This document shows, one piece after another, positions 44,868 to 54,888 of a stretch of DNA of 64,000 nucleotides. The position numbers and the translations under genes are program-made. This DNA comes from Mycogone perniciosa (lineage: Eukaryota > Ascomycota > Sordariomycetes > Hypocreales > Hypocreaceae). A model generated the notes under the pieces. It did no database searches and had not been told where the DNA came from. It saw nothing but the letters and a program-made list of their open reading frames with translations. The first letter of the stretch is position 1. Each line of letters starts with the position of its first letter. The stretch covers positions 1-64,000 of the forward strand of contig JAOALB010000121.1 in assembly GCA_025331125.1 (NCBI GenBank). Reading direction: 5' to 3'.

Positions 44868-45461
44868 TTAGAACATCATGATAGCAGCCGCAGCTCCGAT
44901 GAGAGGCGCAAGAAGCTTCGCATCAGCAGTAGGGGCAGCAGCCAAGGCAGTAGATCGCGTCGTGGCAATGGTTCTGGTGGACGGGGCAACCGTACTTCCT
45001 GAAAGCGTGGTTCCAGGGAAAGTGGTCACGCTGTTTGTAGTTCCCTCGATGGTCGTTGGGCTGATCGTGGTGCCAGAGACTGTGGTTGTGAGGGTAGTGC
45101 TGCCAGTGTGCGAGGAACTGGTCTGGGTACTCGAGGAGGTGGGGCTGGTTTCAGTGCCAGTGCCAGTACCAGTGGTGATAGTGGTGACAGTGGTTGTAGG
45201 AGTGACGGTGGTTGTAGGAGTGACGGTGGTTGTAGGAGTGACGGTGGTTGTAGGAGTGACAGTGGTTGTAGGAGTGACAGTGGTTGTGGGAGTGACAGTA
45301 GTAGTAGCCGATACTTGCGTGACCGTCTCGGTTTGAGTGTCGATGAGAGAGCTCACGATGGAGCTGATGACGGAGGGGATGATTTCGGTAGGGACGGTGA
45401 CTTGTCCGAGAGCTCCTCCGGAGAGGCCGAGACCGAGAAACGCGGCAATCTGGAACTTCAT
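44868..45461 (-). CDS. Ser/Thr-rich GPI-anchored cell-wall protein, 197 aa
   Basis: Signal peptide (MKFQIAAFLGLGLSGGALG), a short ordered region (EIIPSVISSIVSSLID), then six to seven copies of the hexapeptide TTTVTP, a Ser/Thr/Gly-rich stalk and a C-terminal hydrophobic tail (LLAPLIGAAAAIMMF) after small residues (TADA), fitting GPI attachment. Such proteins are heavily O-mannosylated and sit in the plasma membrane or cell wall. The repeat is encoded by an 18-bp minisatellite at 45187-45294, so copy number may vary between strains without frame loss. No enzymatic domain is visible. Single exon. Confidence 0.87.
   Translation of the reverse strand: MKFQIAAFLGLGLSGGALGQVTVPTEIIPSVISSIVSSLIDTQTETVTQVSATTTVTPTTTVTPTTTVTPTTTVTPTTTVTPTTTVTPTTTVTTITTGTGTGTETSPTSSSTQTSSSHTGSTTLTTTVSGTTISPTTIEGTTNSVTTFPGTTLSGSTVAPSTRTIATTRSTALAAAPTADAKLLAPLIGAAAAIMMF
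45187..45294. repeat. 18-bp coding minisatellite, six units
   Basis: Six units of ACRGTGGTTGTRGGAGTG in exact 18-bp register (starts 45187, 45205, 45223, 45241, 45259, 45277). They differ at only two sites, so expansion is recent. On the minus strand each unit encodes one TTTVTP-type hexapeptide. Confidence 0.92.
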
Positions 45462-46753
45462 GGTGGATGAACAAATGATTGGAGATGTTTTTTGAGTGGT
45501 GCCAAGAGCCGTGAGAGTCGTACAAGAAAAAGATTAGATGTAAAGGCCTGTCCACTTGTGTATGTGAAGTTTGAATACGAACGCACTAGAACAACCGGGC
45601 GAGCCGCAGCTTTTAAACCACTGGGACCCAGGCTATCTATGGCTGCATTTAGCTGAACAATTAGTCCGAGATCCACGATTGTTGACGTAGCCACAATTTG
45701 ACGACTCGAGACATGCGAGCCAAGCAGCGTACAGGTGGTTGATCTTGGTGTGAAGCCTGCAGCGAATATCCCCGGGCTGGATCGACATGGGGGGCAATAC
45801 AGAGATGTAAGAGTGACGTAGGCTTCTCGGCTGACGGCCATATATTGACGATCAGTGGGCATTGTACAGAATACAAGCCGAGTACTTTGTACACAGTACA
45901 TGAATCAGAAAAAGAGGGGGAAATTCCAGTCAAATTTTAATTATAGATACATCCATACGAGTATGTTGAGATGCTGGCGTGGAGGCTTCATCATCCTGAG
46001 GCTGTGCTGCTAATACATATTACATACAATCCCGCGGATCGCCAAATTGGCGAGAGAGATCCCTATCCCGCCCCCAAAAAAAATAAAAAATAAAAATAAA
46101 AATCGGTTATTCTCATCTTTTCTTTTTCTTCATTTTGTCGTAAGTAAGGTACGAGTAGTGGCTGTGTTTCGCATAGAGAAAACAGGGACAAACCTTGCAG
46201 GGCTCCGTGGTTGGGAAATATTGGTTGCCCTGCCATCAACCAACTGGTGACGTTTCCATGACTGCTGGATGCCGCCATACAGAGGAACACAAGTGCACCT
46301 CTGCCATTCGCTTGAGTTCAAAGGTTCCTTTTTTTCTTTCTGTTTTCGAACAAAAACCTGCTGCATGATTAATTGCAAGTACACGTTGGATGGCATTGGG
46401 CGGGTGATTGGGCGAGTCCCCAGTTATCGAGAGCACGAGCTGTGATGTCGTGATTCTTAGGTCCTGGGATCCTTGGATCGAGTGTAGCACACACCCTGCA
46501 ATTGCAGCGATAAAATTGTGATGTTATTGCCCTGGATAATTATATATGTACATACATGCAAACGAAAGGTCCTGATGTATCAAATAATGGTTTCCTTGAA
46601 TAAACCCACCAACAACAAGGCTCCCAACAATTCTCGCCCGCCCTACTTCGTACTCGGTATTAATATATCCATCGATATAGGCGGAAATGATTGACCCAAA
46701 GCGCATAAACCGCAGCAAAAGCCTCTCGCCACCTTCGTCTCTCTTTGGACGCT
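45462..46753. other. Intergenic, 1.3 kb, no gene seen
   Basis: It holds an A-rich tract near 46074-46103 and the presumed promoter of the GPI-protein gene at its left end. No supported coding frame. Confidence 0.5.
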
Positions 46754-47851
46754 TTACGCATGTCCTGGCTGTCCCTGTCCCCGTTCCTGTCCCTGGTCCT
46801 GATCCTTTAGGAAGCGATGGCTGGAATCCTCCAGCTCAAACGGCGGCGACTGGTGCAATGGCGGTGACTGGTGGTAATTCGAGACTGTGAGGCCAGACAC
46901 TGCGCTCTCTCTCCCCTGCTGAAGGTGCCCGAAGCTTGTAGCACCACCACCACCACCACCAGCAGCTGCAGCGGCAGAGTTGATGCTTCTTTGCGATGGC
47001 GTCGCCGGAAGCTCTGATACTACCATGGAGAGGTGCTGCTGATGCTGATGCTGATGCTGCTGCAGGGACGGCAAGATGGCGCCCTGGCCGTACGCCACGC
47101 CGCCGCCATTGTCCGGGAGACCTCCCTGCATGGCATATACGGGGAATTGCTTCGTTTCCTGAGACTGGACAGACGGTGAATCTCCCGGCAGCTCTTTGAC
47201 CGATTGTTCCTCCACCGTGGGAGGGAGAACGGCCAGCTTCTTCTTCCTCCTCCTTGAGAAAACATAGAATATCACCAGCCCCAGTACGAGCGCTCCCAAT
47301 GCCCCCCCTGCAGCGGCGATTCCAGCGATCGCGCCTTTTCCTAGGCCTGCCTGTCCTGGACCTGCATTGTTACTATCGGACGACTCTGTTTGTGACACTG
47401 TGGCTGTTGTCTCGCTCGTAACACTGGTGCTCAAACTTGTGGAAGTCGTACTCGCCATCGTTGTCGTCGTCGTCTTCGGACCCGCGGTTGTCAAAAACGG
47501 CGCCGCGTCCTTCGCATTGCTGCTCAACTTGGCCGCCCTGATCATTGGCAGAGGACACCCACCAGGCTGACACGCATTCTGAGCACAGCATCCCATAAAT
47601 GGCGGTGACGAGTCTCGGCAGGTATACCATGCGGACTTTGCGCCGTCGACACACTCTTGCGCCATGATCTTCTCGTATGCCCCGGAGTCGAAGGTTGTCG
47701 GCTCGAGGTTTCGCTCAGGACAAACACCGTCGGAAGTGGTGCAGGGGTTGATGGTACAGCAGCCCATGAAGCGAGAGGGTTTGTCCTGGCAGACGTAGAA
47801 TTTGCCATTCAGAGGACATGAGACGCCCAGTTCGTCCCATGGGTTCGGCAT
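46754..47851 (-). CDS. Single-pass membrane protein with two Cys-rich repeats, 365 aa
   Basis: The N-terminal part carries two related Cys-rich units: CPLNGKFYVCQD..FMGCCTINPC (about 11-37) and WYTCRDSSPPFMGCCAQNAC (about 75-94). A Thr/Ser-rich stalk follows, then one membrane helix (GAIAGIAAAGGALGALVLGL, about residues 172-200), a stop-transfer RRRKKK and a long low-complexity cytoplasmic tail with His/Gln, Ala and Gly runs. The arrangement is that of fungal wall-sensor or receptor-like proteins, outside Cys-rich and inside disordered. No signal peptide is seen at the chosen start, so either the helix acts as reverse signal-anchor or an upstream exon is missing. Function unknown. I recognise it only as a Pezizomycotina-type family. 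Confidence 0.75.
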   Translation of the reverse strand: MPNPWDELGVSCPLNGKFYVCQDKPSRFMGCCTINPCTTSDGVCPERNLEPTTFDSGAYEKIMAQECVDGAKSAWYTCRDSSPPFMGCCAQNACQPGGCPLPMIRAAKLSSNAKDAAPFLTTAGPKTTTTTMASTTSTSLSTSVTSETTATVSQTESSDSNNAGPGQAGLGKGAIAGIAAAGGALGALVLGLVIFYVFSRRRKKKLAVLPPTVEEQSVKELPGDSPSVQSQETKQFPVYAMQGGLPDNGGGVAYGQGAILPSLQQHQHQHQQHLSMVVSELPATPSQRSINSAAAAAGGGGGGATSFGHLQQGRESAVSGLTVSNYHQSPPLHQSPPFELEDSSHRFLKDQDQGQERGQGQPGHA

Positions 47852-49059
47852 GATGACGGTGTCGATGGTCCCAACTCGTCGCGCTTTTTAAATATATCTT
47901 TGAGAAAATGCTGAAGCTCGTATAGGTAGATTCGTATAGGAAGACAATGTCTCTCGTCCGTCCGAGTCGCCAGGTCTCGCCGTTGTAACGTCAATAGATT
48001 GTATAAACAGCCAGCCTCCGAGGCTACAAACTGCGATGCTCCAGGATCTGCAAGCAAAAAGACGCAACAACACGTCGTAGTATTGCGGAGGCCAGTCGGC
48101 TTTTTCTACCAAACACACACTCTTTCAGCTCCTTTCATGCATCTTCCCGAGCTGTCAGCCAGACACTTCTTCTTTCGGTTTGCCAGAAAGTCACACACAT
48201 ACCCCATCACCCGCCTGCTTAATCTCCGTCCTTGGCGCAAATTCTCACCAAAAAACAAAACTCCCCACAGAGAGGGTTTGTGAAACGTCTGGTCCGGGTG
48301 TCTGGTGGCATGTGCTGCCACTCTGAAGCTGAGGTGTCGATGCAGAAGAAGCATTTTCTTCGCCGGAAATGTGTTAGGTTGGCGATAAGAATAGAAGAAA
48401 CTGAAAGCTATGACCCTCTGGGGGCTTTGTTGGAACCTTTGTATGGGATGTGGGAAAATATGGTGTTGGTTGATGGCCATCTGCAGTGACACCCAATATT
48501 GTTGGGTGGTGAGCAGGGATCCGTCAGGAGTGGGTAAATGTTTGCTACGAATCTCGTACTCCCGTAGGTTTGTTTCATAAATTCCCGATATCTGAATCTG
48601 GATTCTGGGGCATAACCTTCTCTGCTGTTGTCAATATCGCGTGATGTAGATAGGAGCGTCATCGCCATCACCCTCAGGTCATGTCTCTGGGCACGAATTC
48701 GCAATATTTCTATTCACACAGAAATAGCCATATATAAGCAATAATTTCCTTTTGTAAATTTCCTTCCCCGCACCCCATTTTTCATGCAAACATCATGATA
48801 ACGCCAATCAATGTCCCCCACGCGAGATCCATCTGGTCTGCTCGCAGTCGTCCATCAAAACTGCGCCAAGGCAGATCCATCTCGCAACCAACGGATCCCA
48901 TATAATTGTGCATAAATATGAGAGAGAGAGAGAGAAATGCCAAAAATAACCGCGCCGTTCTTTTGGGACTAAATATGACGTCTTCGTAGTGCGACGGCAT
49001 GATAGCCCTTTCTCTTTGGGAGTGTCGTCACTCTGAAGTGCATCTGCACGTTTGGTCAA
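47852..49059. other. Intergenic, 1.2 kb, no gene seen
   Basis: Promoter side of the Cys-rich membrane protein and 3' side of the SNF2 gene. A short AG dinucleotide run lies near 48918-48933. No supported coding frame. Confidence 0.5.
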
Positions 49060-52000
49060 TCATTTGCGTCGTCCACCTCGTTTCGCCTTCTTGTTTGCGT
49101 CTTGAGATTTCCTTCGCATGAAAGCCTCTTGAAGTTCAATCTCGCTCATGTGCTGTGGAATATGGCCATCATCTTGCAAAGTGTAATCGACATCCTTGGC
49201 CTTTTCGGTCTGTAGACCGTAGATGCGCCTGTCGATAGCCTCACGGGTTTTAATTCTAACCAAGTAGGACTTCTTCGATTGGCCAATGCGGACAACTCGC
49301 CCAAATGCTTGTTGCTCAGCCGTGTTGTTCCACCAAGGGTCGATGATTATCACGCGATTGGCAGCAGTCAAATTCAGGCCCTGATTGCCACTTTTGAGAG
49401 TCGAAACCTTGAAAAAGAAAAAAGAATTGTCATGTCAGAAACCACTACCTCGGGGTATAGAGCTGCAAGTTTCGTTTTATACTCACCAAGACTTTGATTG
49501 CTGGGTTTCCCGTCATTTCGCTCAAAGCTCTGTTCTTCTGGTTTTGAGTGAGCTTGCCATAGAAGTAGACAAATTCGATGCCCAGTATCTCAAGCATTTT
49601 CCCCACCATTTTAGCCGTCCCAATGAATTGAACAAAGACTAACAGATGGTTAGACGGTTTATTTGCGGTGCCAATTCATGAAACACGAACCTATTATCTT
49701 GTCTTCCGGTGCTTCCTTCAACCATGTGAGAATCACAGCCATGGCTGCCGTCACTTTCGTACTGGGAGGAACGGGGATGTGCTTGAGAAACGCGCTGGCG
49801 ATGAAGAATGCATCTCTGTCCGCTTCTTGGCGAATGAGAATGCCGTTGCTATCCTTGCCAAGCTCTCGGAAACCCTTGTCTTGGGCAGCATTCAACAAAG
49901 TGGTGTGCAGGACTTTGATATCCTCTCCCAATTCCATGCTCGCTTTGCAGTCCTTATGCAGACACTCGGAGGACTATTACTAGATGTATCAGTATATTTT
50001 GAACCCATCGTTACAACCTTGAGATATTTCCTACCACTGGCATGCCATTTTTAGCACCCTGTTGCACGCGTTTCACCGCTCGACAGAGACAATTGCTGCA
50101 ATAGACATGATGGCACTATTCAAGTCAGTATTTGTAACCAATTTTTACATCTGTTGATTCTGTTGGTACTTACTGGATCTGACCAAATTGGTTCAATCGG
50201 AGGCTTCGCTTTCTTGCAGATTTCACAGGTGACATCTTTCAGTCGACACTCATTCTCCACCATCTCCAAAAGATGATCCATGTCGAAATACCGGCCAAGG
50301 CAGTTCTCGGTACACTCGTTGAGAATATCCAGCCCAGTTTGATATCTCGAAATGCCTTCCGTCTCAGTGTCGTTTGCTTGAAGTTGGTCCAGGATGGTTT
50401 TTCTGGGAGTCACAGCATTGAGTTCCTTTCTCAGTGTCTCGATGTCGCTGACATGAAAACCTTGGCGAAGCAATGGTTCAATGCAAAAGGCATGAGAAAT
50501 AGTCTGTCGCATCCTTACCTGACTGACATATCTCAGCATAAACTCTCTGGCCTTCGATGAATTTGGTTTTGGTGTCCTCTTTTTCTGTGCTTCTTCTCTC
50601 TCGTCACAATCTCTTAGTTCCCTGAGCAGCTCGTCGTCAACCTCACCATCCTTCAGACGCTGGGCTTGTGCTTCAAAGTATTGATCCACGGAACTGATAA
50701 TATGAGCATATACCTGGGCCTCAAATATAAGATTTGCATTTAAAGAATGGTAAAACTTACTCAGCAAGTATCTGCTCTTCTACCGAAAGCGAAATCCAGA
50801 GATCATGGGATTGTCCGTCTGGGATGTTGATAATTCGGTGACTGAGGAAGGCGTCTTTCATGGTTCTATTGAACGATAAGTATAAAAAGAACAGGTCATA
50901 GGACGTGAGATTATACCTTCGGTACATGAAGAGACTGACAAGTGCCTCGAACTTGTTGTTTGTTACCCCCTAACGGTGAAACATGAGCAGCCACCTCTTA
51001 TCTTATGTGAAGATGAGAAGTCACTCACCTCAGTGAAATACATCCGTTTGAATTCGGGCCATGACCATGCAAATTCACACTGGGTAAACTTGAGGTAAGG
51101 ATAAAGCTCTGGCGTATTGTCAGCATAACTGTGTCAATGTAACCTTCAGATTCAAAACAAACCCCCAGAACTGTTGGCCAACGGGGTTCCAGTGAGTACC
51201 CAGCGATATTTGCCCTTCAGGGCACAGCATACCCCCGCGGCTATCCATGTCAGTAAGCGCTCATGTTGCTTCGGTCAGCAATACTCACTACGACTTGCGA
51301 TGTTCTTGATTGCATGTCCCTCGTCCAGAATCACCCTATACCAGCCAATGCGAAATAGGGGACCAGAGCGCTTCTCCATTTCGCGGCTCAATGAGACATC
51401 GTCGGTATCGAACTTTTCTTCCAGCATCCGAACGAGAGTTTTGTCGGGAAATTGGTTCCTCAACTCACAATACGTGGCAATTCTGTGGTTCATCAGCGCT
51501 AGAGCAGCAAGCCATTGGCTCCAGTTTCAACTTACACGATCCATGATCTCTCGTAAACCCTCCTGGGTTCTTTATCCCGAGAAGCGTACATTTTGGTACG
51601 GGTTTGAATTCGGTCTGCACAGTGCTTCTAGACAATGTGTCAGTATGGCCAGTATCAAGCATCCTTTTGTCAGGGCGCAAATTGTCTTACCCGAATCTCT
51701 CGCTGCCATTGCTGGGCTGCTGTTTTGTTTTGAACAACCACGAGAGTCGCTCGGCAGTATTCTTTGATATCCTCCCGACTGGGCGGATTTCCAGCAATAC
51801 ATGCAAGGCTCATGACTGTCTTGCCCATCCCCATTTCATCAGCGAGAAGGCCACCATATGGTTTTAGCCTGCTCAGCTCTCTCTTGACCATCCACGCTAC
51901 AGCTGTTATCTGATGGTTTTTCAATGGGGTTTCCATTCCCTTCAATTTCCAATCAGAGTTCACTGCCTCAACTCGTTTGTAGCCAAATATCTTCACGGCT

Positions 52001-52842
52001 TCCTTCAGGTCTTTCTTTTGTGTAGCTGCACGTCGTGTATCCAGGCCTTCGGGGATGCTTTCTACAAGCTTAGCGAATTGTGCAACATGCGTTGTTGCTT
52101 GGAATGTTTGTAGAGAAGGAAGATTGCTGTCTGCCATGTCATCATCGCCCACCGACGTCTCAATGCTATGAGTGAACTTTGGTGTTTTGCGAGAGCTGGC
52201 ATAGTTTCTACCACTCTTACGCTTTTGTTGAATTCTCGCTGCATTCTTTGCATCTTCGTCTTCATGCAGGCGCGCGACAAACTCCCGTGCGTTCATAGCG
52301 GGTTTGCGACGGGGCTTTTTATCATTCGTACTGACGTCGACGGCCTGCAACAATTTTCTCTGTCCAGTCTTTGTGGGAATCGTTTTCTCATTTTCGGCAC
52401 CGGATTCGCTTTTGGTGTCTTCATCTGAGTCAGAATAGCAAGAACCAGAGTCAGCATCGTCAGAGCTTTCATCAACTTCAAAATCTTGGCTGACTTCTGT
52501 CGAACTGGTGTGAGGCCTGGTGTTCTCAGGAGAAAGTTCCGTCGATGAATTTGAAATCTCAGAGGGCAGAGAGTGGTACGACGGCTGATCCGTCTTGTCG
52601 TTATCATTTGTGACAAAGAGGGAGTCTTTCGTGGTGATCTCTATTCCAGTCGCGTGGCTTGATTTTCTTTCGTTTAGGACACCAATAGTCTCTTCATTTG
52701 ATTCCTCCCGTTCATGAAGACAGAAGTCAAATTTCGGGAGGCTTCCACGATCTGTATCAGAACCACCCACTGCGTCGGTATTCTGGTATAGCGGGCCAGT
52801 TCGAGGAGAGGATAGTGGCGGGGAAAGGAGAAGACCCGTCAT
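49060..52842 (-). CDS. SNF2-family DNA translocase with embedded RING finger (Rad5/Rad16-like), 1045 aa
   Basis: Twelve exons: 51691-52842, 51536-51627, 51289-51482, 51163-51240, 51029-51108, 50917-50969, 50761-50865, 50174-50693, 50035-50115, 49691-49973, 49487-49638 and 49060-49407. All introns are GT..AG, 50-81 bp, and phase-consistent. A disordered acidic N-terminus is followed by the SNF2 core: motif I ADEMGMGKT (334-342), motif II DEGH (468-471), VLTGTP. A RING-like cluster interrupts the core: CEIC at 741, CHH and YCSNC at 759-767, and a final pair around 789-794. The C-terminal helicase lobe follows (IIVFVQF, STLKSGNQGLNL, QAFGRVVRIGQ near 963). Rad5/Rad16 proteins combine remodelling with ubiquitin ligation in DNA repair. 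This is a divergent member, so the precise role is open. The tail is basic. Confidence 0.87.
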
Positions 52843-54011
52843 GTCGAAGCAAGGTACTGTACAAATTCTGAAGAAGAGTTAGTAAAGTCATCAGCGATGA
52901 GAATCATACGTACCATGAGGTTTTCAGGTGAGGGAGAAAGTTGAAGGTAACATCAACTGGAAACTTGGATCTTGTGCTGATGTTACGTGCAGCAACTTCT
53001 TGCGAGGCAGCAGAGTATGCTCAGAGGGGGCGCTTGATCCAGAAGTCGGACTCTCAAATGAAACGTTAGAGGAGGGATGGCAGCATGAATACAAAGGAGA
53101 TGGGATGAATTTGGATAGATTTCTGCTGATGAAATACTGCGCCAGAGTATGTTCAGGGGACTCAAGATGTTGTGGAAATGTGGACTTTGGAGGAGGTAGA
53201 GAGGAGACCAAAATCTGAGAGCACCCCCAAAACGAGAGAGGGGAAGACTATCGACCAAATGATCATATGATGTGATGGAGATTATCCCTTGAGTAGGAGT
53301 GTGAGATGGTGAGAGGAGATATACTGTCTTGAAGGCAGAGAGGGAGTAGTGTAAGAGGAGTGAAGAGTTGTGGAGGGGAAGGAGTTTGGCGCGAGATTTT
53401 TATCCTCCTCTACTTCGTGGCCTGGGGGTGTCTTGAACTTCTCGAGTGCTACCACTCCGGAGTTTCTCAGATTTCTGCGTTTCGAAGCACAAGTAATCTT
53501 TTGGAGGCGTCTGGCTGTATGGGGGTTGCAGCTGCTAGAAGATGTGTGTACTTGCAGGCCAGCTGGCAGGCGGGTGGCACTCCACAGGATTAGAATTTTG
53601 AGCTCTATAGATTCCCTGGTAAATAAGAAAAAAATAACTGGTCGTGTTCAGAGGGAAAATGGGAACTCGTTCTCCTAAACTTAGTGTATACCCGTTGCGA
53701 GATATATCTACGTTTGCTGAACTGACAAGTCTCGAGGTTAGATGCCACTTCCAAGGCCCACGCGCCTTCGATTACCGGGTATCAACATGTGTCTCAGTGG
53801 ATAATTCACAGGTGCCAAGTCAAAAGGCTAGGCTGCAGGCTACTAGTAGGCCGTCAGTCCGTTTGCTGTGTCAATCAAGAGCAGACATACAGTCGCGTGT
53901 GCGACTGTATTCATAAAATACAAACTAGAAATCTACATTCTCTAGCAGGCGGTTTATCATAACCCAACGACGCCCCCTCCCCCGTTCAACCTTTTGTTTG
54001 CATGTTACTCA
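52843..54011. other. Intergenic, 1.2 kb, no gene seen
   Basis: The SNF2 gene's leader may hold an untranslated intron: on the minus strand GTACGT (52916 downwards) to TTCTTCAG just before the start region. Otherwise no supported feature. Confidence 0.45.
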
Positions 54012-54888
54012 TTAACCCTCTCTAATGAAGTTGATAAACCCCTTGGCAATAGCAACACCATCATGCGGTAGCGGCGCGCGCTTTATGCCATCGCCAGCAA
54101 TCTCATCCGTGAAGATACCGGCGGCGTGACGATTGACCAAGATCTCGGAGATAATTTCCTCCGTGAACTCGGGGTGCCCTTGGACGGTGATATACCTCCC
54201 GGGAGAGTATATGGCCTGAACAGAGCAGACAGCATTGCCACCAAGGGGAATGGAGTCTTTGGGGAAGTCGTAGACGACGTCACGGTGCATTTGGTGGATG
54301 CGCTGAGGGGAGCACCAACGTCAGCATTGTCTGTCTTGCAGAGAGGGAAAAACCCGAGGGGTGATTGGCCTGGCTTACCATCTTTTCCAGCTGAAAGATT
54401 TCCTTGCCCTTGTCAGTCAATTCCACCTCGGTGACAGAAACCTCCCATCCTTGGTCGCTCTTCCCGACTCCAGCACCCATTGCCCGACCAACAATCTGAT
54501 GTCCGAAACACACGCCCACGACCCTCACGCGCCCGCTCTCAATGGCTGTCTTGACATACTCCACCAGCTTCAAAATCCACGGGTCACTGTCAAAGGCGTT
54601 ATGTCGCGACCCCGTGATAAGCACCGCATCCACATCTGCCAGCGGCGGGTACGACTCCAAATCATTGACGACGTCATGGGCCGTGATGCTCACAACCTGA
54701 GACACCTCCTGCGGCGGGTCGAGGGCCTTGGCAGCAGCTGTGAAGAGAGCCGTGAAGACACCGCCGTAACCGCCGTACCTCTCTCGGGTCTGTGGTTGAG
54801 GCGTGTCGGCCTCTAGGATGGCGAGCCGGAGGGGCTTGGTCACGGGTTCCGGGCCGGAGCCGGAGCCGGAGAGGGCATCGGCAGTCAT
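54012..54888 (-). CDS. Class I glutamine amidotransferase-like protein, 266 aa
   Basis: Exons 54379-54888 and 54012-54302, intron 76 bp (GTAAGC..CTCAG), phase 0. The fold is a stand-alone GATase1 domain: ITGSRHNAFD, the nucleophile elbow VGVCFGHQ with Cys 127, and the His/Glu pair in VQGHPEF (His 213, Glu 215), so the catalytic triad is complete. The closest type I know is the yeast YLR126C group, proposed to act on glutamine or glutathione-like substrates. The real substrate is not evident from sequence. No synthase domain or partner gene is adjacent. Length is normal for the group. Confidence 0.9.

Noticed and set aside
45187..45294. CRISPR-like array
   Set aside because: Units are contiguous 18-bp copies without spacers, inside a eukaryotic coding sequence.
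44878..45336. Long Val-rich open frame on the plus strand
   Set aside because: It is the antisense reading of the minisatellite in the GPI-protein gene; its repeats follow from the 18-bp units.
52843..52918. An extra coding exon before the SNF2 start (ATG near 52918)
   Set aside because: Splicing from that ATG with the visible acceptor gives a frame different from the main one, so at most it is an untranslated intron.
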